64,000 nucleotides of DNA from Streptomyces radicis (GTDB taxonomy: Bacteria; Actinomycetota; Actinomycetes; Streptomycetales; Streptomycetaceae), in assembly GCF_003626575.1 (NCBI RefSeq), contig NZ_RBDY01000010.1, forward strand, positions 163,845 through 227,844. The letters are read 5' to 3'. A program made the translations under genes and the position numbers. Of this stretch, positions 49,041 through 58,227 are shown in pieces (positions within the stretch are counted from its first letter, which is position 1; each line of letters opens with the position of its first letter). The notes under the pieces are model-generated. The model saw only the letters and a list, made by a program, of their open reading frames with translations. It was not told where the DNA came from and ran no database searches.

Positions 49041-52000
49041 ATGTCCGTGCACAGCCAGCAGGCGCCGCAGCAGGCCGCCCATCCCGAATTCCCGCGGCAC
49101 GTCGTCACCGCCGTGCTCGTCTCGCACGACGGCGAACGCTGGCTCCCCGACGTCCTGGCCGGACTGCTCGGACAGGACCGGCCCGCGCAGGACGTCATCG
49201 CGGCCGACACCGGGAGCGCCGACGCGTCGGCCACCCTCGTCACCGAGGCCCTCGGCGCCGAGCGCGTCCTCCACCTCGCCCGCCGCACCGGCTTCGGCAG
49301 CGCCGTCGCGGAAGCCGCCCGCACCGCGCCCGTGCTCACCCCGGACGACCTGCCCTATCTCCGCCGCCCCAACGCCTGGGACCCCGTCACCCGCACGTGG
49401 GACACGAGCACCTACGACCTCCCCGAGCTCCCGCACGGCGAGCCCGTCCACTGGCTCTGGCTCCTCCACGACGACGCCGCCCCCGAGCCCGACGCCCTCG
49501 CCGAGCTGCTCCGTCAGGCCGACGCCAGCCCGTCGGCCGCCATCATCGGCGCCAAGCTCCGCGGCTGGTACGACCGCAGGCAGCTGCTCGAGGTCGGCGT
49601 CTCCATCGCCAACAGCGGCCGCCGCTGGACGGGCCTCGACCGCCGCGAGCAGGACCAGGGCCAGCACGACCAGGTCAGGCCCGTCCTGTCCGTCTCCACC
49701 GCGGGGATGCTGATCCGGCGCGACGTCTACGAGCAGCTCGGCGGCTTCGACAAGCGCCTGCCGCTCATGCGCGACGACGTCGACCTGTGCTGGCGCGCCC
49801 AGGCCGCGGGCCACCGCGTGCTGATCGCCCCTGGCGCCGTGCTGCGGCACGCCGAGGCCGCCTCGCGCGAGCGCCGCTCCATCGACTGCGCGGGGCGCCT
49901 CGGCGGCAGCCCGCACCGCGTCGACAAGGCCGCCGCCGCTTACGCCCTGCTGGTCAACGCCCGTGGCCGCACGCTCCCTTGGGTGCTGTTCCGGCTGGTC
50001 CTCGGCACGCTGCTCCGCGTCCTCGGCTACCTCGTCGGCAAGCTCCCAGGGCGCGCGCTCGACGAGGCCGCCGGGCTGCTGTCCGCGCTGCTCCGCCCCG
50101 GCCGCGTGCTCGGCGCCCGCCGTCGGCGCGCCAAGGCGGCCGCCGCGGTCGACCCGGGGGAGCTGCGGCCCCTCTTCCCGCCGCCGCTCGCCACGATCCG
50201 CACCACCGTCGAACAGGTCGTCAGCAACGTCGGCGGCCGCTCCGAGCCCGCGGCCGCGGCCGGCGGCCGACACGGCGCGGTCGAGTCGGGGCCCACGGAC
50301 GACGAGGCCGACGACCTCCAGGTCGAGCAGTTCGCCCGCGTCCGCCGCCTGGTCCGCAAGCCGGGCCCCATGCTCTTCGCGGTCCTGCTGATCGCCGCGC
50401 TGCTCGCGTGCCGCGACCTGATCGGCGGCGGCGCGCTCACCGGCGGCGCCCTGCTGCCCGCGCCCGCCGACGCGGGCGCCCTGTGGGACCGCTACCTGGA
50501 GACGTGGCAGCCCATCGGCGTCGGCGGCGACGAGTCGGCGCCGCCCCATCTGGCCCTGCTCGCCCTGCTGTCCACGGCCCTGCTCGGCAGCACAGGGCTC
50601 GCCATGACCCTGCTGCTCGTCGCCTCGGTCCCGCTCGCCGGCGCGAGCGCGTACTTCTCCTCGAGGCCCCTGGTCATGTCCCGCGTGCTGCGCGCGTGGG
50701 GCAGCATCGCCTATGCCTTCCTGCCCGCCGTCACCGGCGCGCTCGCCGGTGGCCGCGTCGGCACCGCGATCCTCGCCGTGCTGCTCCCGCCGATGGCCCG
50801 CGCCGCCGTCACCGCCGCCGGGTACGCCGCGGGCGGCGGGCGCGGCTCGTGGCGCGCGGTCTGGGCGACCGCGCTGCTGCTGACCGTCTGCACCGCGTTC
50901 ACCCCGGTGGTCTGGCCGATGGCCGCCGTCCTCGCGCTCGCCGCCGTCGCCCTCCCGCCGCGCCCCGAGCCAGGGCTGCTGCGCGCCAAGGCCGTCAGGA
51001 TGGCCGCCCTGCTGGCCACGCCCGTGCTGCTGCTCGGACCGTGGTCGTGGTCGGCGCTGTTCGACCCCGAGGCGTTCCTGGCCGAGGCCGGGCTGCCGTT
51101 CGAGACGGGCGGGGCCGACGCGTTCCAGCTCCTCAACATCAACCCCGGCGGCCCCGGCACCCCCGGCACCTGGCTGCTGATCGGGCTGCTGCTCGCCGCG
51201 CTCGCCGCGCTGCTGCGGCACGAGCGGCGCCTGGCCGTCACCGCCGCGTGGGCCACCGCGCTGGTCGCGCTCCTCTTCGCCGTCTGGTCCGACGGCGAGG
51301 GCTGGGCCGGGCCCGCCACCCTCGTCTACGGCCTCGCCCTGCTGAGCGCCGCCGTCCTCGGCGCCGACGGCGCCAGGTACCGGGTCGCCGCGCAGAGCTT
51401 CGGCTGGCGCCAGCCCCTGGCCGTCGCCATCGCGGGCGCCGCCGCGGCGGGCCCGCTGCTCGTGGCCGCCGGATGGATCATCGGCGGCGCCGACGGCCCC
51501 CTGGAGCGCGCCAACCCCGTGCAGGTGCCCGCGTTCGTCGCGGAGGAGAGCTCGACGCGCGACCAGGCCCGCACGCTGGTGCTCGAGGGCGGCGGCGAGC
51601 CCGACGGGCCCGTCGGGCGCGTCGACTACACCCTGGTCCGCGGCTCCGGCGCCCGCCTCGGCGACGCCGACCTCGCCGAACTCCTCGGCGAGAACGCCCC
51701 GTTGAGCGCCGCCGTCGGCGATCTCGCCGCGGGCTCAGGGGCCGACCAGACGACCGTGCTCGCCGCGTACGCCGTGCGCTACGTCCTGGTGCAGGACGGC
51801 TCCCCGCGCGAGCTGCACCGCGTGCTCGACACCACCCCGGGGCTCCAGCGCCTCAGCCAGGAGGACGGCAGCGCCCTGTGGCGGGTGGACCGCGAGGTCT
51901 CCCGCGTCATGGTGGTGCCCCCCGATGAGCAGGGCGGGGCCGCCGCGGCCGTGCCCGTCGCGTCCGAGGCCGTCGAGGTCCACGCCGACGTGCCCGAGGG

Positions 52001-52700
52001 GCCCGAGGGCCGCGTGGTGCGGATGGCCGACGCCGCGTCGGACGGCTGGGTGGCCACCCTGGACGGCGAGCGGCTGACGCCCGTCACCGTGGGCGACTGG
52101 GCCCAGGGCTTCGAGCTGCCCGCGAACGGCGGCCGCCTCGACATCGTCCACGAGACCTCGGGCGGCCACACGCTGTGGACCTGGGCGCAGGGCTTCGGGC
52201 TGCTGGTCCTCACGGTCCTCGCGCTGCCGGGCCGCCGCCGCGAGCTGGACGACGACCTGCCCGACGAGCCCGCGCCCACCGCGCCCCCGACGGGCCGCCG
52301 CGCCAGGCGCGAGGCCGCCGCGGCCGCCGCGGCGGCCCCCGGCGTTCCCGATGAGGCGGGCGAGGGCCCGGAGACCGCGGAGTTCCCCGGCATCCCCGCC
52401 CAGCCCTTGGCGCCGCCCGAGGCCCCGCCCGCCCAGGACCCCGAGCCCGCCGCGCCCTACCCCGGCTACCCCGACCCGTACCACGAGCCCTACCGCGACG
52501 CGTACCAGGACCAGGGGTACTACCAGCAGGGCGGCTACCAGGACCAGGGGCACCAGGGGCAGTACCCGCAGCAGCCTCAGCAGCAGCGTTACGGCGACCA
52601 GATCCCGCAGCAGCAACAGCCCTACTACGACCCCGACCCCCCACACACGGCGCCGTACGACTATCCGGCCGACCACGGCGACGGGAGCCCTCAGCAGTGA
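49041..52700 (+). CDS. Giant family 2 glycosyltransferase with multipass membrane domain and low-complexity tail
   Basis: About 1219 residues. An N-terminal GT2 domain (about 15-290) has HDDAAPEPDAL (metal-binding DDA, about 144-146) and RDDVDLCWRAQAAGHRV; a cytoplasmic linker follows, then some 12 TM helices (about 430-850), a periplasmic-side domain (about 850-1050), a last TM helix (about 1070-1090) and a cytoplasmic tail. The final 80 residues are Tyr/Gln/Gly/Pro-rich. ATG 49041 gives the usual start. Probably adds sugars of a wall glycan outside the membrane; acceptor unknown. GTG overlap with the next gene. Confidence 0.88.
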   Translation: MSVHSQQAPQQAAHPEFPRHVVTAVLVSHDGERWLPDVLAGLLGQDRPAQDVIAADTGSADASATLVTEALGAERVLHLARRTGFGSAVAEAARTAPVLTPDDLPYLRRPNAWDPVTRTWDTSTYDLPELPHGEPVHWLWLLHDDAAPEPDALAELLRQADASPSAAIIGAKLRGWYDRRQLLEVGVSIANSGRRWTGLDRREQDQGQHDQVRPVLSVSTAGMLIRRDVYEQLGGFDKRLPLMRDDVDLCWRAQAAGHRVLIAPGAVLRHAEAASRERRSIDCAGRLGGSPHRVDKAAAAYALLVNARGRTLPWVLFRLVLGTLLRVLGYLVGKLPGRALDEAAGLLSALLRPGRVLGARRRRAKAAAAVDPGELRPLFPPPLATIRTTVEQVVSNVGGRSEPAAAAGGRHGAVESGPTDDEADDLQVEQFARVRRLVRKPGPMLFAVLLIAALLACRDLIGGGALTGGALLPAPADAGALWDRYLETWQPIGVGGDESAPPHLALLALLSTALLGSTGLAMTLLLVASVPLAGASAYFSSRPLVMSRVLRAWGSIAYAFLPAVTGALAGGRVGTAILAVLLPPMARAAVTAAGYAAGGGRGSWRAVWATALLLTVCTAFTPVVWPMAAVLALAAVALPPRPEPGLLRAKAVRMAALLATPVLLLGPWSWSALFDPEAFLAEAGLPFETGGADAFQLLNINPGGPGTPGTWLLIGLLLAALAALLRHERRLAVTAAWATALVALLFAVWSDGEGWAGPATLVYGLALLSAAVLGADGARYRVAAQSFGWRQPLAVAIAGAAAAGPLLVAAGWIIGGADGPLERANPVQVPAFVAEESSTRDQARTLVLEGGGEPDGPVGRVDYTLVRGSGARLGDADLAELLGENAPLSAAVGDLAAGSGADQTTVLAAYAVRYVLVQDGSPRELHRVLDTTPGLQRLSQEDGSALWRVDREVSRVMVVPPDEQGGAAAAVPVASEAVEVHADVPEGPEGRVVRMADAASDGWVATLDGERLTPVTVGDWAQGFELPANGGRLDIVHETSGGHTLWTWAQGFGLLVLTVLALPGRRRELDDDLPDEPAPTAPPTGRRARREAAAAAAAAPGVPDEAGEGPETAEFPGIPAQPLAPPEAPPAQDPEPAAPYPGYPDPYHEPYRDAYQDQGYYQQGGYQDQGHQGQYPQQPQQQRYGDQIPQQQQPYYDPDPPHTAPYDYPADHGDGSPQQ

Positions 52701-54226
52701 ACCGCGCGTCCCTCTCCCTCATCGCCGTCGTCACCGCCCTGGCCGCGGTGACCGGCTTCGCCTCGCTCGGCTCGGGCGACGACGAGATCGAGACCCTGGA
52801 GCTCGGCAGCCCACAGCCGGTCCAGCGCACCGCGCTCACCTGCCCACGCCCCACGGCGGCCGAGGCGTCATCGACGTGGTACACCGCGTTCACCCCGCCG
52901 ACCGCCGGTGCTGGCGAGGGGGCGGGCGAGGGCGATGAGGCGGGCGCCGCGGCCCTGCTGCCCGCCGCCGAGCACGCCCCCGGCGCGCAGGCCCCCGACG
53001 AGGACGAGGAGGACGGCGAGAACGAGGCGCCCGAGCCCGTCGTCACCCTCGAGGCCCCGGGCACGCCGGTCACCACGCGCGTCAGGGACGCGGGGGCCCC
53101 GGCCCTGACCGGCACGGCTGAGGGCGCGCTCGCCCCCGGCTGGACCGTGCAGCAGACCACGTCCGTCACCTCGGGCGTCGGCAGCGGCCTGCTCGGCACG
53201 TCGTGCCAGATCCCGGACACGGACTTCTGGTTCGCCGGGGCGAGCACCGCGGAGAGCCGTTCCGACTACGTCCACATCACCAACCCCGACGAGGCCGCCA
53301 CCGTCGTCGACATCGACCTCTACGGGCCCGAGGGGCGCATCGAGGCGGAGGCGGGCCAGGGCATCACCGTGCCAGGCGGCGCCACCGTGCCGATCCGGCT
53401 CTCGACGCTGCACGCGGACGAGGTCGAGGACCTGGCCGTGCGGGTCGCCGCCCGCACCGGGCGCGTGGGCGCGCAGATCGAGGCGCTCGACAGCGAACGC
53501 GGCTCCGACTGGCTGCCCCCCAGCACCGCCCCCGCCGGGGAGGCCGTGCTCCCGGGCATCCCGGGCGACGCGGAGAGCGTGCGGCTCGTGGCGTTCGCGC
53601 CGGGCGACGAGGACCTCACGCTCGACGTCTCCCTGGCCGGGCCATCGGGCACCATCACCCCCGCGGGGAACGAAACGGTCTCCGTCCACGCCGGGACGCT
53701 GACCGCCGTCGACCTCGGCCCCCTCACCCAGGGGGAGACGGGCTCCCTGGTGCTGACGCCCGCCGAGGGATCGGGCGGCGGCCCCGTTGTCGCGGCCCTC
53801 CAGGTGGTGCGCGGCGAGGACGACGAGCGCGAGGCCGCGTACATCACCGGCACCGCCCCCGTCGAGGGCCGCGCCACGATCTCGGGGAGCTCGGCGGACG
53901 GCACCCAGCTCTCCCTGGTCGCCCCTGGCGACGCGGTCGAGGTCGACGTCACCCTGTCCGCGGGAGCCGAAGGCGGCGAGCCGGTCACCGAGACCTACAC
54001 CGTGGACGGCGCGACGACGCTGACGTTCGCGCCCGAGGTCCCCGACGGCACCGAGGGGCTCTACGCCCTGACGATCGAGCCGTCGGGCGGCCCCCTCTAC
54101 GCGGCGCGGACGCTGAGCATGGAGAGCGAGGGGCGCGACACGTTCACCGTGCAGACCGTGCCCGACGACCGCTCCACGGTCGCCGTCCCCGAGACCGCCC
54201 CCGACCTGTCCGTGCTCGCCGACTGA
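52697..54226 (+). CDS. DUF5719-family secreted/anchored protein
   Basis: A 509-residue protein with an N-terminal TM or signal helix (about 5-22), an acidic disordered region (about 70-105) and a beta-rich extracellular domain (about 150-500) with repeated strands of immunoglobulin-like type, e.g. TDFWFAGASTAESRSDYVHI and VDIDLYGPEGRI. DUF5719 proteins are found only beside the preceding giant transferase in actinobacteria, hinting at a two-component membrane complex. GTG start overlaps the transferase stop (GTGA). Confidence 0.88.
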   Translation: MNRASLSLIAVVTALAAVTGFASLGSGDDEIETLELGSPQPVQRTALTCPRPTAAEASSTWYTAFTPPTAGAGEGAGEGDEAGAAALLPAAEHAPGAQAPDEDEEDGENEAPEPVVTLEAPGTPVTTRVRDAGAPALTGTAEGALAPGWTVQQTTSVTSGVGSGLLGTSCQIPDTDFWFAGASTAESRSDYVHITNPDEAATVVDIDLYGPEGRIEAEAGQGITVPGGATVPIRLSTLHADEVEDLAVRVAARTGRVGAQIEALDSERGSDWLPPSTAPAGEAVLPGIPGDAESVRLVAFAPGDEDLTLDVSLAGPSGTITPAGNETVSVHAGTLTAVDLGPLTQGETGSLVLTPAEGSGGGPVVAALQVVRGEDDEREAAYITGTAPVEGRATISGSSADGTQLSLVAPGDAVEVDVTLSAGAEGGEPVTETYTVDGATTLTFAPEVPDGTEGLYALTIEPSGGPLYAARTLSMESEGRDTFTVQTVPDDRSTVAVPETAPDLSVLAD

Positions 54227-54235
54227 GCGGCGGGC

Positions 54236-54697
54236 TCACTCCTGCCCGTACTTGGGGTCGACGGACTCGGGCGCGAGGCCGAGCAGCTCGGCCGCCTGCT
54301 CCACGACGACCTCGTGCACGAGCTGCGCGCGCTCGTCCTTGTCGCGGCTGCGCAGCTCGACGGGCCGCCGGTAGACCACGATCCGGTCGGGCCGCCCGCC
54401 CGAGGCCCGCTCGACACCGCCGAGCGGGACGACCCCGTCGGCCGACCCTTCGCCGTCCCGCGGCAGGAACGGCACCTCCCGCACGCCGAAGTCCACGCCC
54501 GCCAGCTGCGGCAGCCGCCGCCGCAGCCGCTCGGCCGAGTCGTGCACGAGGGAGTCGAACGTGTCCGCCCTGCTCACCGCGAGCGGAACCTGCGGCGGGG
54601 CGACGGGTCCGCGCATGCCGCGGCCGTGCCGGTCCCGGTGCCGATGACGGTCGGCCGGGCCGGACGGGACGGGGGGGACGCTGCCGGAAGTGTCCAT
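54236..54697 (-). CDS. Zincin-like metallopeptidase family protein
   Basis: About 153 residues. The C-terminal ERAQLVHEVVVEQAAELLGL carries HExxxEQ, the modified zincin motif of this family. The rest of the domain includes GVREVPFLPRDGE and DRIVVYRRPVELR. Peptidase activity is uncertain. ATG 54697 is chosen over 54709 because TATGGT (complement of 54705-54710) would be a -10 box seven bases before it, giving a leaderless start. It converges with DUF5719 (10 bases apart) and is divergent from DUF3499. Confidence 0.85.
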   Translation of the reverse strand: MDTSGSVPPVPSGPADRHRHRDRHGRGMRGPVAPPQVPLAVSRADTFDSLVHDSAERLRRRLPQLAGVDFGVREVPFLPRDGEGSADGVVPLGGVERASGGRPDRIVVYRRPVELRSRDKDERAQLVHEVVVEQAAELLGLAPESVDPKYGQE

Positions 54698-54881
54698 CGC
54701 AACGACCATAGAGGACGCGGCGCCGCGGGGTCAGAACGCACCCGCGCACCGCTCGCGTTCCGGCCCCGACGGTGACCCTTGCGACGAATCCGTACAGGCC
54801 GGGCGCCCTGTCACGACACGGGCGGGTGACGCGGCGCCGATCCGTCGCGACCCGCTCAGGAGTGCGGTACGTTTCACCATC

Positions 54882-55256
54882 GTGAGCCCCGTACGTCGCT
54901 GTTCGCGCACCGCGTGCGCCCGCCCGGCCGTCGCGACGCTGACCTATGTCTACGCGGACTCCACCGCCGTTCTCGGCCCCCTCGCCACCTACGCCGAGCC
55001 GCACTGTTACGACCTGTGCGCCGAGCACTCCGAGCGGCTCACCGCCCCCCGTGGCTGGGAGGTCGTCCGCCTCGCCGTCGACGCGGGCGCGGCCCGGCCG
55101 AGCACCGACGACCTGGAGGCCCTGGCCGACGCCGTGCGCGAGGCCGCGCGCGCCCCCCAGCGCCGCGAGGCGCCCCCCGTCGCCGCCCCCGGGGCCGACC
55201 CCATGGAGGTCGCCCGCCGCGGGCACTTGCGGATCCTGCGTTCACCTGAGCCGTAA
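54882..55256 (+). CDS. DUF3499-family protein
   Basis: A 124-residue zinc-ribbon-like protein. RRCSRTACARPAVATLTYVYADSTAVLGPL and EPHCYDLCAEHSERLTAPRGWEVVRL give two C-x4/6-C pairs and a histidine that could bind zinc. DUF3499 lies beside manB in most actinobacteria (Rv3258c relative). The C-terminus is disordered. GTG 54882 with TACGTT (54868-54873) eight bases before suggests a leaderless start, so the longer upstream frame is rejected. Function unknown. Confidence 0.9.
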   Translation: MSPVRRCSRTACARPAVATLTYVYADSTAVLGPLATYAEPHCYDLCAEHSERLTAPRGWEVVRLAVDAGAARPSTDDLEALADAVREAARAPQRREAPPVAAPGADPMEVARRGHLRILRSPEP

Positions 55257-55310
55257 CGCCCGGCCGGTACATTGAGGTGCGGAGCGCTCCTGACAGCACA
55301 CACCGCCCAT

Positions 55311-55326
55311 CCTCAAGACCTCAAGA
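55311..55326. repeat. Two tandem copies of CCTCAAGA
   Basis: CCTCAAGA at 55311-55318 and 55319-55326, just upstream of the manB ribosome site AAGGGG. Short perfect tandem repeat; no function known. A TACATT box at 55268-55273 may be the manB -10. Confidence 0.5.
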
Positions 55327-55339
55327 CAAGGGGTTAGCT

Positions 55340-56698
55340 GTGCCGGACCTGTCACAGATCGTGAAGGCCTACGACGTCAGAGGTGTGGTCCCCGACGAGT
55401 GGGACGAGCGCCTCGCCGAGCTCTTCGGCGCCGCCTTCACGGAGATCACCGGCTCACGCGCCATCGTCATCGGCCACGACATGCGGCCTTCGTCCCCCGG
55501 CCTCGCCCACGCGTTCGGCCGCGGCGCCGCGCGACGAGGCGCGGACGTCACGGAGATCGGGCTCTGCTCCACCGACCAGCTCTACTACGCGAGCGGCGCG
55601 CTCGACCTGCCGGGCGCCATGTTCACCGCGAGCCACAACCCCGCCCGGTACAACGGGATCAAGATGTGCCGGGCCGGCGCCAGGCCCGTCGGGCAGGACA
55701 GCGGCCTGGCCGACATCCGCGCGCTCGTCGAACGCTGGCTGGCGGAGGGCGCCCCCGAGCCGGCCGCCACGCGGGGCGCCATCCACAGGCGGGACGTCCT
55801 CGAGGACTACGCCGGCTACCTCACGTCCCTCGTGGACCTGACCTCCATCCGCCCGCTCAAGGTCGTCGTCGACGCGGGCAACGGCATGGGCGGCCACACC
55901 GTCCCCACCGTCTTCGCCGGGCTGCCCATCGAGCTCGACGCCATGTATTTCGAGCTGGACGGCACGTTCCCCAACCACGAGGCCAACCCCCTCGACCCGG
56001 CCAACATCGTGGACCTCCAGGCGCGCGTCAGGGCCACGGGCGCCGACGCGGGCCTCGCGTTCGACGGCGACGCCGACCGCTGCTTCGTCGTGGACGAGCG
56101 CGGCGAGCCCGTGCCCCCGTCCGCCATCACCGCCCTGGTCGCCGCCCGCGAGCTGGCCAAGGCGCCCGGGTCCGCGATCATCCACAACCTGATCACCTCG
56201 TGGACCGTCTCCGAGGTCGTCAAGGAACACGGCGGCACCCCGGTCCGCACGCGCGTGGGCCACTCGTTCATCAAGGCCGAGATGGCCGAAACCGGCGCCA
56301 TCTTCGGCGGCGAGCACTCCGCGCACTACTACTTCCGCGACTTCTGGAACGCCGACACCGGCATGCTCGCCGCCCTCCATGTGCTGGCCGCCCTGGGCGA
56401 GCAGCCGGGGCCGCTGTCCGAGCTGGTCTCGGCGTACGACCGGTACGCCTCGTCCGGCGAGATCAACAGCCGCGTCGACGACCAGGCGGGCCGCGCCGCC
56501 GCGGTCAAGGGCGCGTTCGCCGACCGGCCGGGCGTCACGCTCGACGAGCTCGACGGCCTCACCGTGACCGCCGACGACTGGTGGTTCAACCTCAGGCCGT
56601 CCAACACCGAGCCGCTGCTGCGCCTCAACATCGAGGCCCGCGACAGCGCCACCGTCGACCGCGTCCGCGACGAGGTCCTGGCGATCGTCAGGGGCTGA
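55340..56698 (+). CDS. manB: Phosphomannomutase/phosphoglucomutase
   Basis: A 452-residue alpha-D-phosphohexomutase. TASHNP (S98 is the phosphoserine), the metal loop DGDADR, and RPSNTEP in the C-terminal domain are the four-domain family's landmarks. It makes mannose-1-phosphate from mannose-6-phosphate for GDP-mannose, feeding wall glycans and lipoglycans. GTG 55340 with AAGGGG upstream. It heads manB - Trm112 - SIS - manA. Confidence 0.96.
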   Translation: MPDLSQIVKAYDVRGVVPDEWDERLAELFGAAFTEITGSRAIVIGHDMRPSSPGLAHAFGRGAARRGADVTEIGLCSTDQLYYASGALDLPGAMFTASHNPARYNGIKMCRAGARPVGQDSGLADIRALVERWLAEGAPEPAATRGAIHRRDVLEDYAGYLTSLVDLTSIRPLKVVVDAGNGMGGHTVPTVFAGLPIELDAMYFELDGTFPNHEANPLDPANIVDLQARVRATGADAGLAFDGDADRCFVVDERGEPVPPSAITALVAARELAKAPGSAIIHNLITSWTVSEVVKEHGGTPVRTRVGHSFIKAEMAETGAIFGGEHSAHYYFRDFWNADTGMLAALHVLAALGEQPGPLSELVSAYDRYASSGEINSRVDDQAGRAAAVKGAFADRPGVTLDELDGLTVTADDWWFNLRPSNTEPLLRLNIEARDSATVDRVRDEVLAIVRG

Positions 56699-56787
56699 CG
56701 AGCCCCGGCCCCCGGCTTCCGGATGTCTGTGCGGCGTCCCTCCGGGTAGGGTGACCAGCGGAAGCCGGTCACCCAGGGAGGGACGCC

Positions 56788-56961
56788 ATGCCGCTCGTCG
56801 AGGCCGCACTGCTTGACATCCTCGTCTGCCCCGCGTGCCACGCCACCCTCCGCGAGGAGGGCTCGGAGCTGGTGTGCAACGGCGAGGGCTGCTCGCTCGC
56901 CTACCCCGTGCAGGACGGCATCCCCGCCCTGCTGGAGAGCGAAGCCCGCCGCACCGGCTGA
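56788..56961 (+). CDS. Trm112-family small zinc protein
   Basis: A 57-residue protein. ILVCPACHATLREE and LVCNGEGCSLAYPVQDGIPALL give the two CxxC-type zinc-binding cysteine pairs and the IPxLL ending of Trm112/YcaR proteins. In bacteria these are small partner or chaperone-like proteins next to sugar-phosphate genes. AGGGAGGG precedes the ATG; it sits between manB and the SIS gene. Confidence 0.9.
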   Translation: MPLVEAALLDILVCPACHATLREEGSELVCNGEGCSLAYPVQDGIPALLESEARRTG

Positions 56962-56987
56962 CCCCGGGGCCCGGCACCGGAGTTGCC

Positions 56988-58169
56988 ATGATCGACGAAA
57001 CGCTGCTCGACGAGCCGCACGCGCTCGTCCGCGCCGACAGCCGCGGCCTCCTCCGTGCCGTCGCCGGCGCGGGCGCCCATGTGCGCACCGCGGCCCGCGC
57101 GGCCGACGAGTCGCCCGTGGCCCGCCTCACCCCGGACGACCGCCCCGGCACGCTGCTGATCGCGGGCACAGGCCCCGCCGTTCCGCTGGCCGCCGGGCTG
57201 CTCGCCGCCCTCGCGGGGGACGGCGTCCGCGTCGCCCCCATCGAGCCGACGGGTCCTTTCGCCGACCCCGGCGCGCTCACCTGGCACCTGCCCCGCTGGG
57301 TCGGCCCGCTCGACCTGCTGCTGATCCTCTCCGCCGACGGCGCAGAGCCGGGGCTGACGCTGCTGCTCGAGGCCGCGTACCGCCGCGGCTGCGCCACCGT
57401 CACCGTCGCGCCCGAGATCTCGCCGCTCGCCGAGGCCACCGCCCACCGCCGCGGCCTCGGCATCCCCTACGGGCCCGCCCCGCACGCCGAGCCCGCGGAC
57501 CACCCCTTGGCACCCGGGCCCGCGTGGGCGCTCATCGCGCCGCTGCTGCCGCTCGGCGACCGGCTCGGCCTGTTCACCGCGCCCGCGGCCGACGTCCTGG
57601 CCATGGCCGACCGGCTCGACGCCGTGGCCGAGCGCTGCGGCCCCACCACGCGTACCCACGACAACGTCGCCAAGGCCCTCGCCGCCGAGTTCGCCGCGAC
57701 CGTGCCACTGCTGTGGAGCGAGGGCCCCCTCGCGCACGCCGCCGCCCGGCACGCCGCGGCCACCCTCACCGGCCTCGCAGCCCGGCCCGCGCTCGCCGCG
57801 CCCGTGCCCGGCGCGTTCACCGAGCACGGCGCGCTGCTCGGCGGCAGCCTGGTGCCGGGCGCCGATCCGGACGACTTCTTCCGCGACCGCGTCGAGGAGC
57901 CCCAGCCGCTCCGCGCCCGCGTCCTGCTGCTGAGCGACACGGACTCCGAGGCGCCACCCGACCCCGCCGCGCCGGAGAACGCGCCCGGCGCGCCCCGCGT
58001 GCCCGGCGCGGCCTCGGCGGCGCGCGCCCTGGCGTTCGAGCGGGGCGTGGCGTTCAGCGAGCTGGCCTTCGCACGGGGCGGCGGGCCCCTCGAGACCGCC
58101 GCCGAGTTCGTCGCCCAGCTCGACTTCGCCGCCGTCTATCTCGCCCTGGCCGCGGGCTCGGGCTCCTGA
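56988..58169 (+). CDS. SIS-domain protein, bifunctional phosphoglucose/phosphomannose isomerase-like
   Basis: A 393-residue SIS protein of the archaeal-type PGI/PMI family. An N-terminal sugar isomerase domain (ADSRGLLRAVAGAGAHVR, TLLIAGTGPAVPLAAGLL, LDLLLILSADG) is followed by a degenerate second domain with THDNVAKALAAEFAATVPLLW. Between manB and manA it may isomerise mannose-6-phosphate or glucose-6-phosphate, or regulate it. The catalytic residues are less clear than in active homologs, so activity is uncertain. ATG 56988. Confidence 0.82.
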   Translation: MIDETLLDEPHALVRADSRGLLRAVAGAGAHVRTAARAADESPVARLTPDDRPGTLLIAGTGPAVPLAAGLLAALAGDGVRVAPIEPTGPFADPGALTWHLPRWVGPLDLLLILSADGAEPGLTLLLEAAYRRGCATVTVAPEISPLAEATAHRRGLGIPYGPAPHAEPADHPLAPGPAWALIAPLLPLGDRLGLFTAPAADVLAMADRLDAVAERCGPTTRTHDNVAKALAAEFAATVPLLWSEGPLAHAAARHAAATLTGLAARPALAAPVPGAFTEHGALLGGSLVPGADPDDFFRDRVEEPQPLRARVLLLSDTDSEAPPDPAAPENAPGAPRVPGAASAARALAFERGVAFSELAFARGGGPLETAAEFVAQLDFAAVYLALAAGSGS

Positions 58170-58227
58170 CGCCCGGGCCGCTGCCTCTCCGCCGCCGCTC
58201 TCGAAGCCCCGAAGGACTCACGCACCG

